Part shown: in pieces, positions 45,960 to 58,615 of the stretch
Position numbering within the stretch: position 1 is the stretch's first letter
How the letters are laid out: every line of letters begins with the position of its first letter
Assembly: GCA_036023115.1 (NCBI GenBank)
Contig: JAYKKT010000076.1
Location: 7,754,001 to 7,818,000 of the forward strand
Source of the DNA: Brasenia schreberi
Lineage: Eukaryota > Streptophyta > Magnoliopsida > Nymphaeales > Cabombaceae
Length of the DNA stretch: 64,000 nucleotides
Reading direction: 5' to 3'
The notes under the pieces: model-generated
Database searches by the model: none
The model's input: only the letters and a program-made list of their open reading frames with translations
Told to the model about the DNA's origin: nothing
Made by a program: the position numbers and the translations under genes

Positions 45960-47566
45960 TCAAATGTTGGTGGTGACAAAGCCCATAAGCCTGCGATTCG
46001 AGCCACCCGATGTTTGGAGGCAACTCGGTGGAACCATGGTGCCGCTTTCACTCCCATATGCATGCTCACAGGATGACTTTGCTGGTTGCCCATTGTATGC
46101 GAGCTGCACGTTAGACATCTTGATGCCTTGACACGGTGCAGTTGCGCTGCATGCAAAATCGACGGCAACTTGAGTCTGTGATGTGCCCTTGATGTTGTTG
46201 TAGGTCACTTGGGAGATCTTGACACCGGAATTCTGATCAAAGCACACATAAGATCAATGAAGGATGAATCTTGTGAATAACTAATAGGGAACTAGAACTT
46301 ACTGGGCAACAGAATAATTTCTTTTGTTTCACTTTTCAACTTGGTAGTAACTTAGTACCTGGGTTGGGCAGGCATTGACATTGCTGTCACAGTAATGCTG
46401 GTTTATGATGATGGGGTTCTTCACATTATTCATGGTGATTCCATCGAAGACAATGCCTTCGGCAAAACCGTTGCTGCTCCTTGCCCATGACTTTATCCTT
46501 AGTCCATTGGTGGAACCCGTGAAAACCGTGTTCTTCACCGTGACGTTTTGCACGCCGGCTTCATTAGAGTTCTTCCCTAAGCTCCCAATACTGTCATTAG
46601 AACAAGTTAAAGTTATATGATTACGAAAGTTGGATTGCCTTGTCAAAAAATGCATGCATGACATTATCAAGAGCACCTAAGTTGGATTAATTTGTACAAC
46701 GATGCACATATATTCAACTTATTTAGATGCGTAATTTACCTTATTCCATGGCCAGGGCCACACGTGACCTTCTCTATCCACAAGTTTTGGGTCCCTGGAC
46801 CAACGGAGATGCAATCGTCTCCAGTCTTGATATCCGTGTTTGTGATGGACACGCCCGTCGATTGCTCTACGTGGACGCCATCCGTGTTAGGGCTGGTGCC
46901 TGAGGATTGAATCTTGAGGCCATCCACTTGGACGTTGTTGCAGGAATCGATGACCACGTTGAAGATTTCACTATTTACAGAGGTTATGCCGCTTAACACA
47001 ATGTCCCTGGCATTGTCGAACACCAGTGACTACAAAAGAAGAAAAAAGAGTCGTCATTAATAAATAATTACTGTTCACAAAGTAAAAGCGTGTGTGTCCA
47101 TGCGTGATAAGTCGACATTTAGCACATCCTTGCATATTATTCATGGCAGTTAACTTACCCTTGCCCCAAATGGGCAGCTGGCTTTGTTAGCAGCTTTGCA
47201 AGACCACAAGGCCGAGCCCTTTCCATCAAGATACCCTCCTTGGAACGTCAATCCCTTCACGTTTTCAAATTTGAGCCAGTACCCGGCTGCACTCTGAAGT
47301 TTATAGTCGGCCGAAGCAACCAGGTTGCCGTCAACCTTGACTACGATGTTGGTGTTGGCACAGGATCCAGAGAACAGAGTTGGGTGCAGCAAGAAAGCCC
47401 CAGAGGGCACATACAAGGTGCCTCCCTGTGATGCAGCACAAACTACTTTCCATGCCTTAGCTCCATAGCTCGTAACGTCATAAGTTGGTGTCCCATGCAC
47501 TGCATCGTTGAGCAAGAGCAAAGGGACAATGACAAGCATGAGACTTTTAATGAGACTGTTAGCCAT
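45960..47566 (-). CDS. Exopolygalacturonase PG3 (GH28), 4 exons, 400 aa, N-terminal deletion
   Basis: Exons: 47566-47159, 47029-46740, 46590-46359 and 46232-45960; all splice ends match PG1. NTD, GDD, GHG and RIK are intact. Exon 1 lacks 39 bp, so YGAKA runs straight into WKVVC and residues 39-51 of PG1 ([13 protein letters not shown]) are gone. That ADG-x-TDD-x-x-AF block is one of the most conserved N-terminal stretches of plant GH28 proteins and starts the beta-helix, so folding or activity is doubtful although the frame is open. The deletion lies between two copies of 'tgcctt'. Other changes from PG1: R11L, I13V, I367L, T368A, A385E, S397T, S412N. It may be an expressed but weak enzyme or a young pseudogene. 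Confidence 0.9.
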
Positions 47567-47709
47567 GAAAAAGGGGAGGTGTGACAGCTACTTGGCAGGG
47601 GAACCGAATTTGAATGAGAGATTTAGTTAAGGAATGAAAGATTTACGGTGATAAAATTCTGTTGTGATGTCTCTGATGTTGGTGAGTGGAGAGGGCTCCA
47701 TAATGCTTG

Positions 47710-47723
47710 TATATATATATATA
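47710..47723 (-). promoter_or_regulatory. PG3 TATA-like element
   Basis: TA run of 14 bp, one unit longer than in PG1 and PG2, about 145 bp before the ATG. Confidence 0.5.
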
Positions 47724-47757
47724 CACGCCTAAGAAGCAGAAGCACATATGAGCACGT

Positions 47758-48078
47758 ACCTATTCTCCGTACACTCTTTCTTATTTTGTTGTTCACATGA
47801 ATGGTGTAACGACATGAACATAAGCTGTTTGATGTTGAATTGATAAATAGTAACATCTTTCACCTTGAATTTTCAATGTTTTTGTCGCTGAACATTTGAA
47901 TTAATATATGCGCAAACAATTACCTATTCGTCGTATACTCTTTCTTATTTTATCGTTCACATGAATGATATACAGATATAAACTTGAGTTGTTTGATGTT
48001 GAAATGATAAATAGTAACATCTTTCACCTAAAATTTTCAATGTTTTCTAGTTGAACATTTGAATATGTGCAAACAATT
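47758..48078. repeat. Tandem ~160-bp duplication in the PG3 promoter
   Basis: Units 47758-47921 and 47922-48078. Retained in PG3, so it is older than the split of PG3 from PG1/PG2. Confidence 0.8.
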
Positions 48079-48725
48079 ACGTAGATATTAATTAGATGAT
48101 AAACTGAACTGCGTCGTCTTTGTCCATTCAATCCTCAAACTCATCACAGCAAGAAAATAAGAGTTCGGTTCATGCAAAGATGCACTAATTAACAAGTCTA
48201 TCACCTCTAAACGAAGTCGTCTCACAGAATGATGCAGAAAGCACGTATCTCATAGCCTTGAGATTCATCTTGAAAGAGCCGTCTAGTTAATGGAGAAATA
48301 TCAAGTTACGAAAGTTGAACAGCGAGACATGTCGAGGCCGTCGTAGAAATCGTCATGTTTTTTCGTGAAACTAATTTGGTCTTTTGTATCTTTTCCGATT
48401 CTGATAGGTAAGTTAGGCAGACCCCTACTTGATGCATCCCTGGGACGTTGAACTCGTGACCTCGAACTCGAACTTCTTTTGATTTCAACCACCGGGCCAG
48501 AAGAGTGGTGGATCTTTGAGTTGAGCGAATAAGATGATTCCTTTGGTCAGAGGAAAAAATTTAAGGGTTAAAAAGAAAACTTATTCCCATGTATAATTAG
48601 GTGTTTCGGTTTGTATACGCCATTGTTAACGAAACTTATTCTAAAACTAGCTAAGAAAACATGAATTTCCTCCAAAAGGAGAAGAAAATGACTATCATTC
48701 TTTTGGGACCAGACAAGATAGCGAA
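48079..48725. other. Far-upstream region (d) of PG3
   Basis: Non-coding; contains the SINE-like element and nothing else I recognise. Confidence 0.5.
48370..48512 (-). mobile_element. SINE-like element
   Basis: Same element as 6180-6320, with 'ctgggacg' and the doubled 'cgaact' unit. It is probably closest to the form before the PG1/PG2 indels. Confidence 0.5.
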
Positions 48726-50253
48726 TTAAGTTGTCAATGGATTGATGGTTAATTCAAACCCAAATGCATATAGTTGGTCAATGCTGTCACTACCAAGTTG
48801 TTTAAGTAATTGTCGAAAGGCTAAGCATGCGGAGGAAGATACTTGTCCGGGATTAAGGGGACCCATAGCAAGTTTAAATTTGGGGTTATATGAGCCATTG
48901 CGGGACTTTAGGGTCCTTTCAAGCACTTTAATCATGATTAAAGAAACAGAATTAGTGCAGGAGGAAGCAGGCCCTCTAGTTTAAATTTCTATAGATTCAG
49001 GTTCTTGTCCAGCAAAGCCCAGGGGCCGAGACTGCTACCACCTTTTCAAGAGAAAGCCTTAAAGAACAAAGTTGCAACTATGGATGACAATGGGCGATGA
49101 CTGAGTGGATTGCTGTGCAGTGCATTTGAGAAACATTTTAGGTGAAAATACGTTGCGCTTTCATGTGAACACTTTTGCACCATGGTTCGGGATAACTTCG
49201 GTTTATCGTAAATTGGAGATAATATTTTGGTTTATTTTCCTCACAATGTGGAACGTGACACGTGGAGTAGATGACAACCTCTCGAGGTCACATCAGGTCC
49301 AGAAGTGATCAAAATATATTAGACAATATTCTAGTCTCTAACATTAATAAAGCTCATGATAGAGAAGATAGAAAAGGAAAAGATAAGAAAATGTATCATT
49401 AATATTTCTATCCGAGTGTGCATAAATTATAATTATTAGACAATATGTAATCAAGAAGGTTATGTGTGTGTATTTATGATTGGAAATTAAGTAAAAATAC
49501 TTAACTTTTCTCACATGAGTTCAAAGTGTTGATTTGGCTATTACTACATATGATTGTTTGAAGGAACGAGCCATAGATAAGAAGGTATTCTCTGTTACTT
49601 TAAGTAATGCTTTGCATAAGCATATTAAAGTCAACTTTTCTTACATAATTCTTTGTTATGTAATGATTTTTTTATATTCGTTACTATACCCACATTTTAA
49701 ATTTCATTGTTTAAGAAGACTTTAAAGTTTAAAGAGGGCATCAAATATGTTAAAACATTAGATGTAACAAACATGTATTGATGTGAGAGTTGAACTACGT
49801 TTAAATGTAACAATTAGACGGAACTCGACATACATGATGCTTGACTAGATGAAACTCGACATACATGATGCTTGATATGTGTATTATATATCATAAATTA
49901 GAGTATTTATATATATATTCTTCTCATTTAATTACTAATTAGTTGATCTACCTTTTCAGATAAAGATGAAACAATAGAGTTGCTCTTAAAGTCAATGGTT
50001 TCTAAAGAAATTTCTGCACAAGATTCAAATGCAATTGGTGATATTGATACGAACACTTGTGACCTTCTTTTATATTGACTGAGATGGTATTTTTTTTTTG
50101 ATATTTTAAACTGCTGTATTGGAAACTTTAGAATTGATCGTTCATTCGTATTGACTGATGATTGTTACTATTGACGTCTAATGGCATCTTCATATTTGTT
50201 CGTCTGAATGTGTTCATGGAGTGAAAAATTTATGTAGCTTTGCCATGACATAC
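48726..50253. other. Spacer (e), copy in the PG3 block
   Basis: As 6533-8060 with scattered changes. 'cttgtccggg' near 48843 makes the similarity to the (b) stretch near 45405 plainer. No gene. Confidence 0.4.
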
Positions 50254-51960
50254 ACAAGGAAATGAAGTTTCATTGCTGTTGACTATTGAGTATGATTGAC
50301 TTCGTGTGATTGGCTGATTCCTAATGAGTCGTGACTTATTCGACATGTTTCCTTCCCATATGAAGCATGTTATCTTATTAATATTGCATTCTCATTGTTG
50401 TTGAGTATGATTCACTTTGTGTTGCTTGTTGATCTTGTGCAGTCATGTTTTTACATTCCTCCTCTGCTCCAACCAAAGGAAAATTATGTCTAGAATACCT
50501 CTTGATTAGTAATATGTTGCTTATGTTTTTATTTTTTAAGGGCATCCTTTTGCCCCAAAAGTATGATAGTTCTCTCTCTCTCTCACACACATACAAATTT
50601 ATTAATTGTTCCTCTCTAAATGCATGAAGCAATTGGGACTCGATGCACCTTGGAGCAAAAGGAATTTAGAAGATCAATTGAGACTTGTCTAGTTTGAAGC
50701 CTAGAAACAACTTTGTTTCTCTAAAATCACAAGGCTCTCTCGATGTAGGTGACTCTAATTGCGAGTATTGGGCCTTTTGGCCCTATGACAACTTGATCAT
50801 TTAGATGTATTGAAGATGTAAATATCTTATAGATGTCTATAATTGTGCAAGTGTAGAGCAAAAGCTGGAACTGGCAGTGAGCCCCAAAATCGTGCTTCCA
50901 ACCATTTGGTGTCATAGGTAAGAAAAGTATCTTTTCTCGAATCTGTATACTTGACTAACCCGTCAATGGTTGCGATTGCAGCTGTGCTAATGATGCTCTC
51001 TAACAAAATGATGGAGAGCAGTTTGTCGGTATACATTTGTAATTCATAATTTATTGCTTTTGGATTGTTAGTGTTCCTTTTGTGATTGTCAATTTGTAAT
51101 TCTCATTGAATAAATGATGCTTGTTTATTTTCTGTATTATGAATGTGTTTATGAAATCAAAGGTTTTTATTGCTTTGCCTTGAAATTGTAGTTTCATTGG
51201 TTTTGAGTATAATTCACTTTGTATGATTAGTAGGTTTCTAGTGACTTATCAAAGCAATATAAATATATGTGGGCCAATCTGGCCCGGCCCATGGCCCATT
51301 AAGGGCTGGGCTGGCCCACATTTTACATGGGCCCAAAAGGGCTAGGGCCGAGCATCTGTGTCAATTGCCCAAGAGCAAATACTGCGGTGACACAAGGACC
51401 ATTGACGCAACCATCCTTTCATTGCCCTCCTGGTTTGGCTTAGTTTGTAGGGGTGCAGTCAAGCTAAGTTCAGCTCGAGTATAGGCAAGTTCAACTCAAC
51501 TCGAACAGAAATGTTGAGCTCGAGGTTCAATGTTTGAGCTCGAACTAGGACCAAATCCACTTAGATCAAGCTTCATTATAGAAGCTCAATCTTTTTGAGC
51601 TTGAAATAACCTTTAAGAAGATGTTGAAAAATTCCTTACTGTATGAGAGCATTGAAATTTGTCGAAGAAATTCTGATAAGGGACTGGATTGTGTGGTTCT
51701 GCAAGAAGCAATTTGAGTCAAAATGGTTTCATGAATTGTATACTTTCTACCAAAAGGGCTTAATATGGTTTTGATACTGCCTATTCCAAGATGGTTTAGG
51801 GTCTCAACCGATAGAAAACAATAAAAAATTTAAAAAATTCAAATTTATAGAAAAACCAAAGCGGTTTCGGTTTCATGAAAGGTGAAACTGAAACCCAACC
51901 GAGTGGTCCTCAATTCCAAGCCCAGTTCCTGGCCTGGTTTGGTTTTGGTTGGAACGCCAA
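50254..51960. repeat. Spacer (g), long form only
   Basis: This block has one f/g unit, not two. It includes the 325-bp insert, the primer-binding-site-like sequence at 50907-50920 and the hairpin at 51273-51356. Confidence 0.55.
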
Positions 51961-53934
51961 ACCGATTTGAAACCAACCATGTTTAAGGCATTCTTTGACA
52001 TTGCAGTCAATGCATAATATCTCTATGTTTATAGCTCTTTCTGATGCCTCATTTGTTCTTTGCCTTCAATGAGAGACTGATTTAAATTTTTTAATGACCA
52101 TACCATGCAATTTTTGAGCCCCAATATTGATGAGCTCTCACCAACACTTAGCTTGTTTGCATATCGGGCTTGAGTTAATCTTATCTCAACCTGAGTAGGA
52201 CCGAGCTGAGTTTGAGCTATCATGAAAGTGATCTTGGTGGGTGTCTTACATGTAGCTCAATGCATTTACTCTCCTTGATGACAAGACTCTAGTGGTAGAT
52301 AGAAATTCAAAGTGACATAATAGCCTACGATAGTACAAATCTTATTTTTCTGGTAATTCTAAAAAACACTATTTTCAATGATTAAAACCATCGGAGAAGC
52401 CATTTGAGATGGTTTCAACCAAGAGGAGTAAGTCAAAACCTAGGAAAATATCTGCCAAAAATACGACAGAAGAATTCCCAAAAGACCTCAAAAATACATG
52501 GATAACTTTAAGAAAGAACCTACCAGGTCGAAATGGTGGAGAAAAATGCATTTCCAGCAACTGACCGAATAATCGAAAATGTTTTGTTGAACCGTCAGGA
52601 ATAAATTTCCAGTATTAGAAATTTTTGCTCAGAAATAAGTAAATTATTGAAATAAATTTTTGAAACCATTGGGAAAATCTTTTATTGCGATGATTCAAAT
52701 GTCTCAAATATTATTTCACATGCTTATACTAACCGCCACAAATAATGTATGAGAATCATTCAAAAAAGATATTTGCAGTACTTAAACCGCTAGGATATGT
52801 TTAGCAAAGAACCGCTAGAAATATACTTGCACTTGTAATTCAATGGTTTTAATCTATCACAAATTAATTTTATTTATTTATCTTGGGAATAGGATTCCAT
52901 CATATTCCCTGATATACAATATCAAATAATCAAAGTACAACTTATCTTGCAAATTAATATATTTAGATATAAAAGTATCATGAAAATAACTAAAGTAACA
53001 AACATTTGTAAAGTTTTCACAATTAGCCACATATACCAAAGTAATGAGGATAATACAAGTGTCGTATAGGGCCGAATATAAAATATATCAAGTCCAATAT
53101 AGCCAAATAGCTAGGCTAATTTGAAAAGGAGTACATAAATGCCATGCAGGCTGAATATAAGAAGATCAATACCAATGTTTATCCTCAAGGAAATTCTAAT
53201 GCGTGAGAGATCGCAGTCAATCATCTCTAACATTTTTTGTATTCCGTGCTTACTGTAATAGCATATTAAAACATAAGTATTGAAAGATATAAATGACCAC
53301 CATTATGAAAGTAATATATAATAGAAAAGTTTAATTTCTTGTATTATCTAACAATCATAAAATTAAATGCTAAAAATACTATGTGATGCAATATTCCCAC
53401 AATAGTCAATAGTACAAATTTGAAGCAATATAACAAAGAACTGCTCTCATATGGAACATTGTTTCAAATGCCATGTATATAGATGATTACAACCCCACAC
53501 ATATAAGATAGTGAAGGATTACTACAAGGGTAGATGATTACTTGGATGATCGTTGTTGTACATAACTATGTAATCCTACTAAGTCATGCACCATGTGGCA
53601 TATCTTCATGACTTAAAAGATAAATTTGTCATGATTTAGTATGCTATACAAAAAAGCAATATAAATAAATATATATATATATATATATATCATTATAGTA
53701 TATGAGATTTGCTTGAGCATCCATTCTTTGTTATACAATAACATTGAGAAAGTTTCCCAAAGGCATCCTCTAATAATGTCATTCAATTTCATAGGGATCA
53801 ATTCCATGTTGCCTTCTCTTAGAAAAAAGGTTTTCTTGGATGAACCTTGGATTAAAGTCGTCTAGAATAAAAGCCACACCAGGGTTGTTGAGGTGATTTG
53901 CAGGCACTATGGTTGGCTTGCTTTCCATCTTCCA
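51961..53934. other. Spacer (h), copy in the PG3 block
   Basis: As 11151-13139 with a few substitutions. No gene. Confidence 0.4.
53669..53690. repeat. AT microsatellite, 11 units
   Basis: (AT)11, half the length seen at 12854. Confidence 0.95.
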
Positions 53935-54590
53935 AGTTAGGTGTCTTCTGGCCCAGTGATTTTGCGAGTTTGTTGTTTAGTCCTATATTTGTTGTCTTAA
54001 TTGTATCAAACTTTTGTTTCCTTACATGTCTAATTGCACAGTAAACCAGAACTCCTTAGCTCTAGGATTAAGCTATAAGCCCTTCTCGTTGAAGTTCTTG
54101 GGTTTAAAGGTAAAACCACAGGCATTTAAAACTTAAAAATCCAAATTTCCATTTCTAATACATGCGCATGTAATCATCAAAACATCTCATATTATGCTCC
54201 AAAAGGCAAAGAGAATACTTACCAATATCGAAATGCCAAAACCCAACTTTATAGAATTACATGTGCACACACTGAATCTTTAATGCTTTCAATCTTGACA
54301 TTAGAAAATCATAAAAATATGTTCATGCACAATGGCAGATCGACATTGTGGCCTGAAATTTTAGAAAATTTTGAATTAAGTATCAAACTTTTCAAAGCAA
54401 TTTGAAAAATTTAAAACCTCTCAACTTGAACTTGAGGTTCGCTCCACCCAATGCAAATTTCTGCATCCATTGGGTTCTTATTTGTAACAGAGTAGGCAGT
54501 TATATTGTCAATCACCTTACAGTGCTGATATTTTAGATTTTGTTTGTGTAAAATCACTTTTCATACATTGTCTAACACTATGGGTCACCT
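53935..54590. other. Spacer at the head of the third (j) block
   Basis: As 13140-13797 with a few substitutions. No gene. Confidence 0.55.
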
Positions 54591-54728
54591 ATGGAGACAA
54601 GCACGGCCTTTCAGGTTGTGCTCTTGTTCGTGTTTTTGGTGCAATACTTCATGTGCAAAGTTGGTGCTTTAGAGTCAAAGGTCATAGAGATGCACACTAA
54701 AATCAAACCCCCTGGTGCATGCAAGTGA
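54591..54728 (+). CDS. Small secreted-peptide-like ORF, 45 aa (j-type)
   Basis: As 13798-13935 but ending KPPGACK, with Gly where the other j copies have Ser. The Gly is shared with the a-type copies, so KPPGACK is the likely ancestral end. Confidence 0.42.
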   Translation: METSTAFQVVLLFVFLVQYFMCKVGALESKVIEMHTKIKPPGACK

Positions 54729-55107
54729 AAAAATTAGGCAAACATTGCAAGCATTGTTGAAATTACAACCATGAGTGCAAAATGAAGGCAACCATCTAAC
54801 CATTTTTTTTCTCTAGTCTTTTTTACAAGGAAAGACAGTATACATAATGAGGTTATTAGAAATAAGTTTAGAGTAATGCCATAATGAGGAAAATCGATTA
54901 AGAATGTGACCAAAGGAAGCTAAAGTAACAAGGTATAAAAAACTAGATTATAAAAATATTAAAGAGAAAGAGAAAGACCACAAAAGTGTTGAAAAAAATA
55001 ATAAAGAATGATCTAGCTCATGTTGAGTTAACATGACATATGATAGGGCCACATGGAAACAAAGAATTCACATAGTAGACCCATCTAGTATTGGAAAAGA
55101 TTTAATT

Positions 55108-55207
55108 GTTGTTGTTGTTGTAGAATTGGGCAGTTGAAGGTAAGCGCATGCCCCAAGTATCGTACTCATGACCTTCAACTTGTGCTTGAAATACACCATG
55201 CGAGAAA
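55108..55207 (-). mobile_element. Short SINE-like element ending in (AAC)n
   Basis: As 14311-14410 with two substitutions. Confidence 0.4.
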
Positions 55208-55293
55208 TATTTTACTAAATGTAGCATACGCAAAAATAAATTGTTAATAAGGAATTAAAATCTCTCACCCAAAAATACCAAGAATAGGGCCTT

Positions 55294-56859
55294 CATCCTT
55301 ATGGCCTATGTTAAATTGTTATCTAGCTTATCTCTGGAATCATCAAGGATCTTTGCATGTGAAATAAATCCCCACCTCCTTAGATGACATGGGTTGGGTT
55401 TTTTTTCAAACCACATCTCATATGGTGTATTAAATAAAGCCTTACATGATATTTTATTGAGTTTGTACATAGCTATACTTATTGCTTCTCCCCAAAATAT
55501 CCTTGGTAGAGAAGCATCAATTAACATTTACCTTATAATATTTAATAAAGTCTTATTATATGTTTCGGATACACGATTCTATTGAGGTGTACTGGGCATT
55601 ATATTTTGTTTTGCAACACCAAAGTGTTTACAGAATTTCATAAATTCTGTAGAGGTATATTTACCACCTCCATTTGATCTTAAAACTTTGATTGAATGCC
55701 CTAGTTGATTTTGAACTTCTACTTATATTTTTTAAAAGCTTAAAGTGCCTCAAATTTATGTCCTAAGAGATATAAATACGTATATCTCGAGCAATGATCG
55801 ATAAAGGTTATAAAATAAATCTTTCCTCGATGTGACCTTACTCTAAGGGTCTAAATAAATCCATGTGAATGACCTCGAACAGGGTTGTTGCCCTTGTTGT
55901 CTCTTTGTGAAAAACTTTTATTCTGATTTTTCCTTGTATACAAGCTTCACACTTGTTGAAAGTATTTTCTAAAATCTTAATAGTAAGTCAAAGTTGATAA
56001 TTTCCTTAACTTTTTCAAACTTATATGCCCAAGGTGTTTATGCAATACATTCACATCAACATTAAATGCACAATCAATATAAGCAAAACGACTTTTATTC
56101 TTATTAATTTAAATATGAATAGTTCATGTTCTACATCAAATTCTCCAAAAAAAACTCTCCCATGTCTCTCCATAGTCAACTTGATAGGAACAAACTTTAC
56201 CTCAAAACCTTTTTTCACCAAGACAGGGACCAAAACTAGATTGCGCCTTATAAATGACACAATCAATACATTAGTCAATACAATTGGTATGCTTTGTATA
56301 AATATTGTAAACGATCCAATACCCAGAACATCCGAAAAAGTATTATTTCCCATGTGCACCCAATGTTCTCCTAGTTCGTACTCCTTTAGATCCATTGCCC
56401 ATTTTTTCGTCTTCGAGATATGTCAAATTGCTCTAGAGTCAATCCACCAACCAGTCACCCGATGGTTCATATAAAGACATTGCAATATCACGTAGATTAT
56501 GTCCTACTTCTCTAATTGTTTGCGTTGTAGGTTGTTTCCTCCTCTCTTATTGTTGCGGCAATCTCTCTTATAGTGTCCCATTTTTCAACAGTTGAAACAC
56601 TTGACCCGAAAAATGGTTTTTTGTGTTTTCTTAATTGATTGACATCCCATTTTGTTATTTTTGTGAAGCTTTCTGTTTGATTTATTTCTTCTTTGGTTGG
56701 GTTTGGAGCTAGACCCTATCTCATCTTCTACTAGTAACAATTTTTCTTTTCTGTGTTTACTCATATGTTCTTGCTCAGTTGTTAGTTATAGGGGCAATTC
56801 AGAAATGTTGATTTCAGGCCATAGTCTAAACTTTCATGTTTGGAAATTTAGACCGTTTA
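55294..56859 (-). mobile_element. Decayed Ty1-copia internal region (different lesions)
   Basis: As 14500-16065, but the protease reads WWIDSRAI, then a stop, then HISKTKKWAMD. The catalytic Asp is kept here, Gly is still Arg, and a new TGA follows. A one-base insertion near 56188 shifts the frame downstream. The integrase segment has ALFNTPYEMWF, closer to the family form. The TGA in the gag knuckle is shared with the other j copies. Confidence 0.85.
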
Positions 56860-57396
56860 ACTTTCCTATCTTTGCTAGTTTTGACACACATATTGTAGAG
56901 CTCATTTTTATGTCTTCGACAATTATAACAAACAAACGGTCGAAAAAGAAAATATTTGTCAAGCAACAAAATACAAATAACATAACTCTAATTAGCACGA
57001 TGCAGAATATAAAAAAGATGAGCTGAAAATAACTCATTTTTAATATAAAAAGTAGTTGGGATAACTCCGTAATTTTTTACAAAAAAAATTCCTGCCTTTG
57101 TTAATTTCCAAAACACTAGGGTTAAATGAATCACTTTACCTCTTTGTTCGTTTTGGTAATTTTTCAGAAAGATCAAGGACAGAACAATAACCTAGTGTTT
57201 GGTATTTTTAAAAATTCGTCACTCATCGGAGGTAAATTCATAATTTTTCCCTTAGTCCTATTTCGTAATTTCCTTAAAAGGGCAAGGACAAATCTATCTT
57301 TTGATATTGTGGTAGTATTGTAATAAATTTGACTCGAAAGGACACAAAAGTAACTTAATATCCTATTTTTTTTAATTTTCTAGAGGGCAAAACAAT
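56860..57396. other. Spacer between copia remnant and exon-3 fragment
   Basis: As 16066-16602; nothing recognised. Confidence 0.5.
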
Positions 57397-57690
57397 CTTT
57401 TACCATTTCAACTTAGTAATAAATTAGTATTTGGGTTTTGCAGGCATTCACATTGCTGTCACAGTAATGCTTGCGAAACACATTATTCATGGCGACTCCA
57501 TCGAAGACGATACCCTTGGAAAAACCATCTTTGCTCTTTGGCCACGATTTTATCCTTAATCCACTGGTGGAACACTTGAAAACATTATTCTTCACCACAA
57601 CGTTTTGCAAGCGGGCATGACGTTTTTCCTTAACCTATCAATACTGCCACTAAAACAAGTCAAAGTTACATGATTAAGAAAAGAACATAA
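57397..57690 (-). pseudogene. Polygalacturonase exon-3 fragment (j-type, frame open)
   Basis: As 16603-16890 but less decayed: GIVFDGVAMNNVFRKHYC keeps the Asp of PG1's GIVFDGI, which is Asn in the other j copies. Confidence 0.85.
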
Positions 57691-57870
57691 TTGTAATTCA
57701 AATTCTTAACTCCATACATATTTTTCAAGCATAAGTAATTGTATTGATGCATTGGAAGACCCAAGAATCGACTTCTAATAACTCAACCTCTACTTCCAAC
57801 TCAACAATCCCTTTAAACTTACTTTTGCTTCCAGCCTTCGTATCAAGTAAATGTTTAATTTAAGCTCCTC

Positions 57871-57951
57871 ACCATTGTTCCACCCGGTTGCCTCCAATCA
57901 TCTGGTAGGTCGAGTTCCACTCTTATGGGTCTTGTAAACAACAATATTTGA
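57871..57951 (+). pseudogene. Inverted polygalacturonase exon-4 3' end
   Basis: As 17068-17148 with 'cttatgggt' for 'cttctgggt' (Leu to Met). Stop unchanged. Confidence 0.75.
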
Positions 57952-58415
57952 TCTACCATCAATTGGATTTCATTCCTTTATCTGTAATGAAGTAAGAATA
58001 TTGGAACAAGGGAGTTGACATATTCATCTATACTGAATTTGTAATAACATGAAGACAACATATATTTTTTAAGGTACGAACAAAGTTGATCATATTCTTT
58101 CATTTGAAAATCTTAATGCTGGTTGATTTCTGAATTTGCATAACGCTTGGTTTTCTCTTAAATACTTTTTGAATGATGAAAAACAAGACCGCATGAAGAG
58201 ACGAAAACCACATCTATTGAGATGGATAGATTGAGGTTAAAGTTGAAGATGAAGGTTCTTTTGATTGAACCCCCTAGCCAGGAGGATAATAGATTTCTTT
58301 CACGAGCTAACATGGTGTTCCCATTAGTTAAAGCACAGAACTTTAAGCACTAGGGAGTTTGTCTTCTAATTAGATGTTTCAGTTGGTATATGCCATGGTT
58401 AATGGTGTTCCACTT
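57952..58415. other. Spacer (b), truncated
   Basis: Matches the start of (b) up to 'gtgttccactta', then breaks into polygalacturonase sequence. No gene. Confidence 0.6.
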
Positions 58416-58615
58416 AACGGAGATGCAATCGTCTCCAGTCTTGATATCCGTGTTTGTGATGGACACGCCCGTCGATTGCTCTACGTGGACGCCATCCGTG
58501 TTAGGGCTGGTGCCTGAGGATTGAATCTTGAGGCCATCCACTTGGACGTTGTTGCAGGAATCGATGACAACGTTGAAGATTTCACTATTTACAGAGGTTA
58601 TGCCGCTTAACACAA
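58416..58615 (-). pseudogene. 200-bp polygalacturonase exon-2 island
   Basis: Minus strand encodes PG residues ~161-225 ([12 protein letters not shown] through SPNTDGVHV to GDDCISV) and carries the NTD and GDD motifs. Apart from one base ('gatgacaac' for 'gatgaccac', silent) it matches PG1 exon 2. It is cut at both ends inside the exon: on one side it joins spacer (b) at 'ccacttaacgg', on the other spacer (e) with 'acaa' shared by both sides. It is a deletion remnant of a full PG gene that once stood here, not a new gene. Confidence 0.9.

Noticed and set aside
58350..58613. 87-aa ORF with PG motifs followed by an unrelated tail
   Set aside because: Not a novel fusion gene: an exon-2 island read into spacer sequence, lacking exons 1, 3 and 4 and a promoter.
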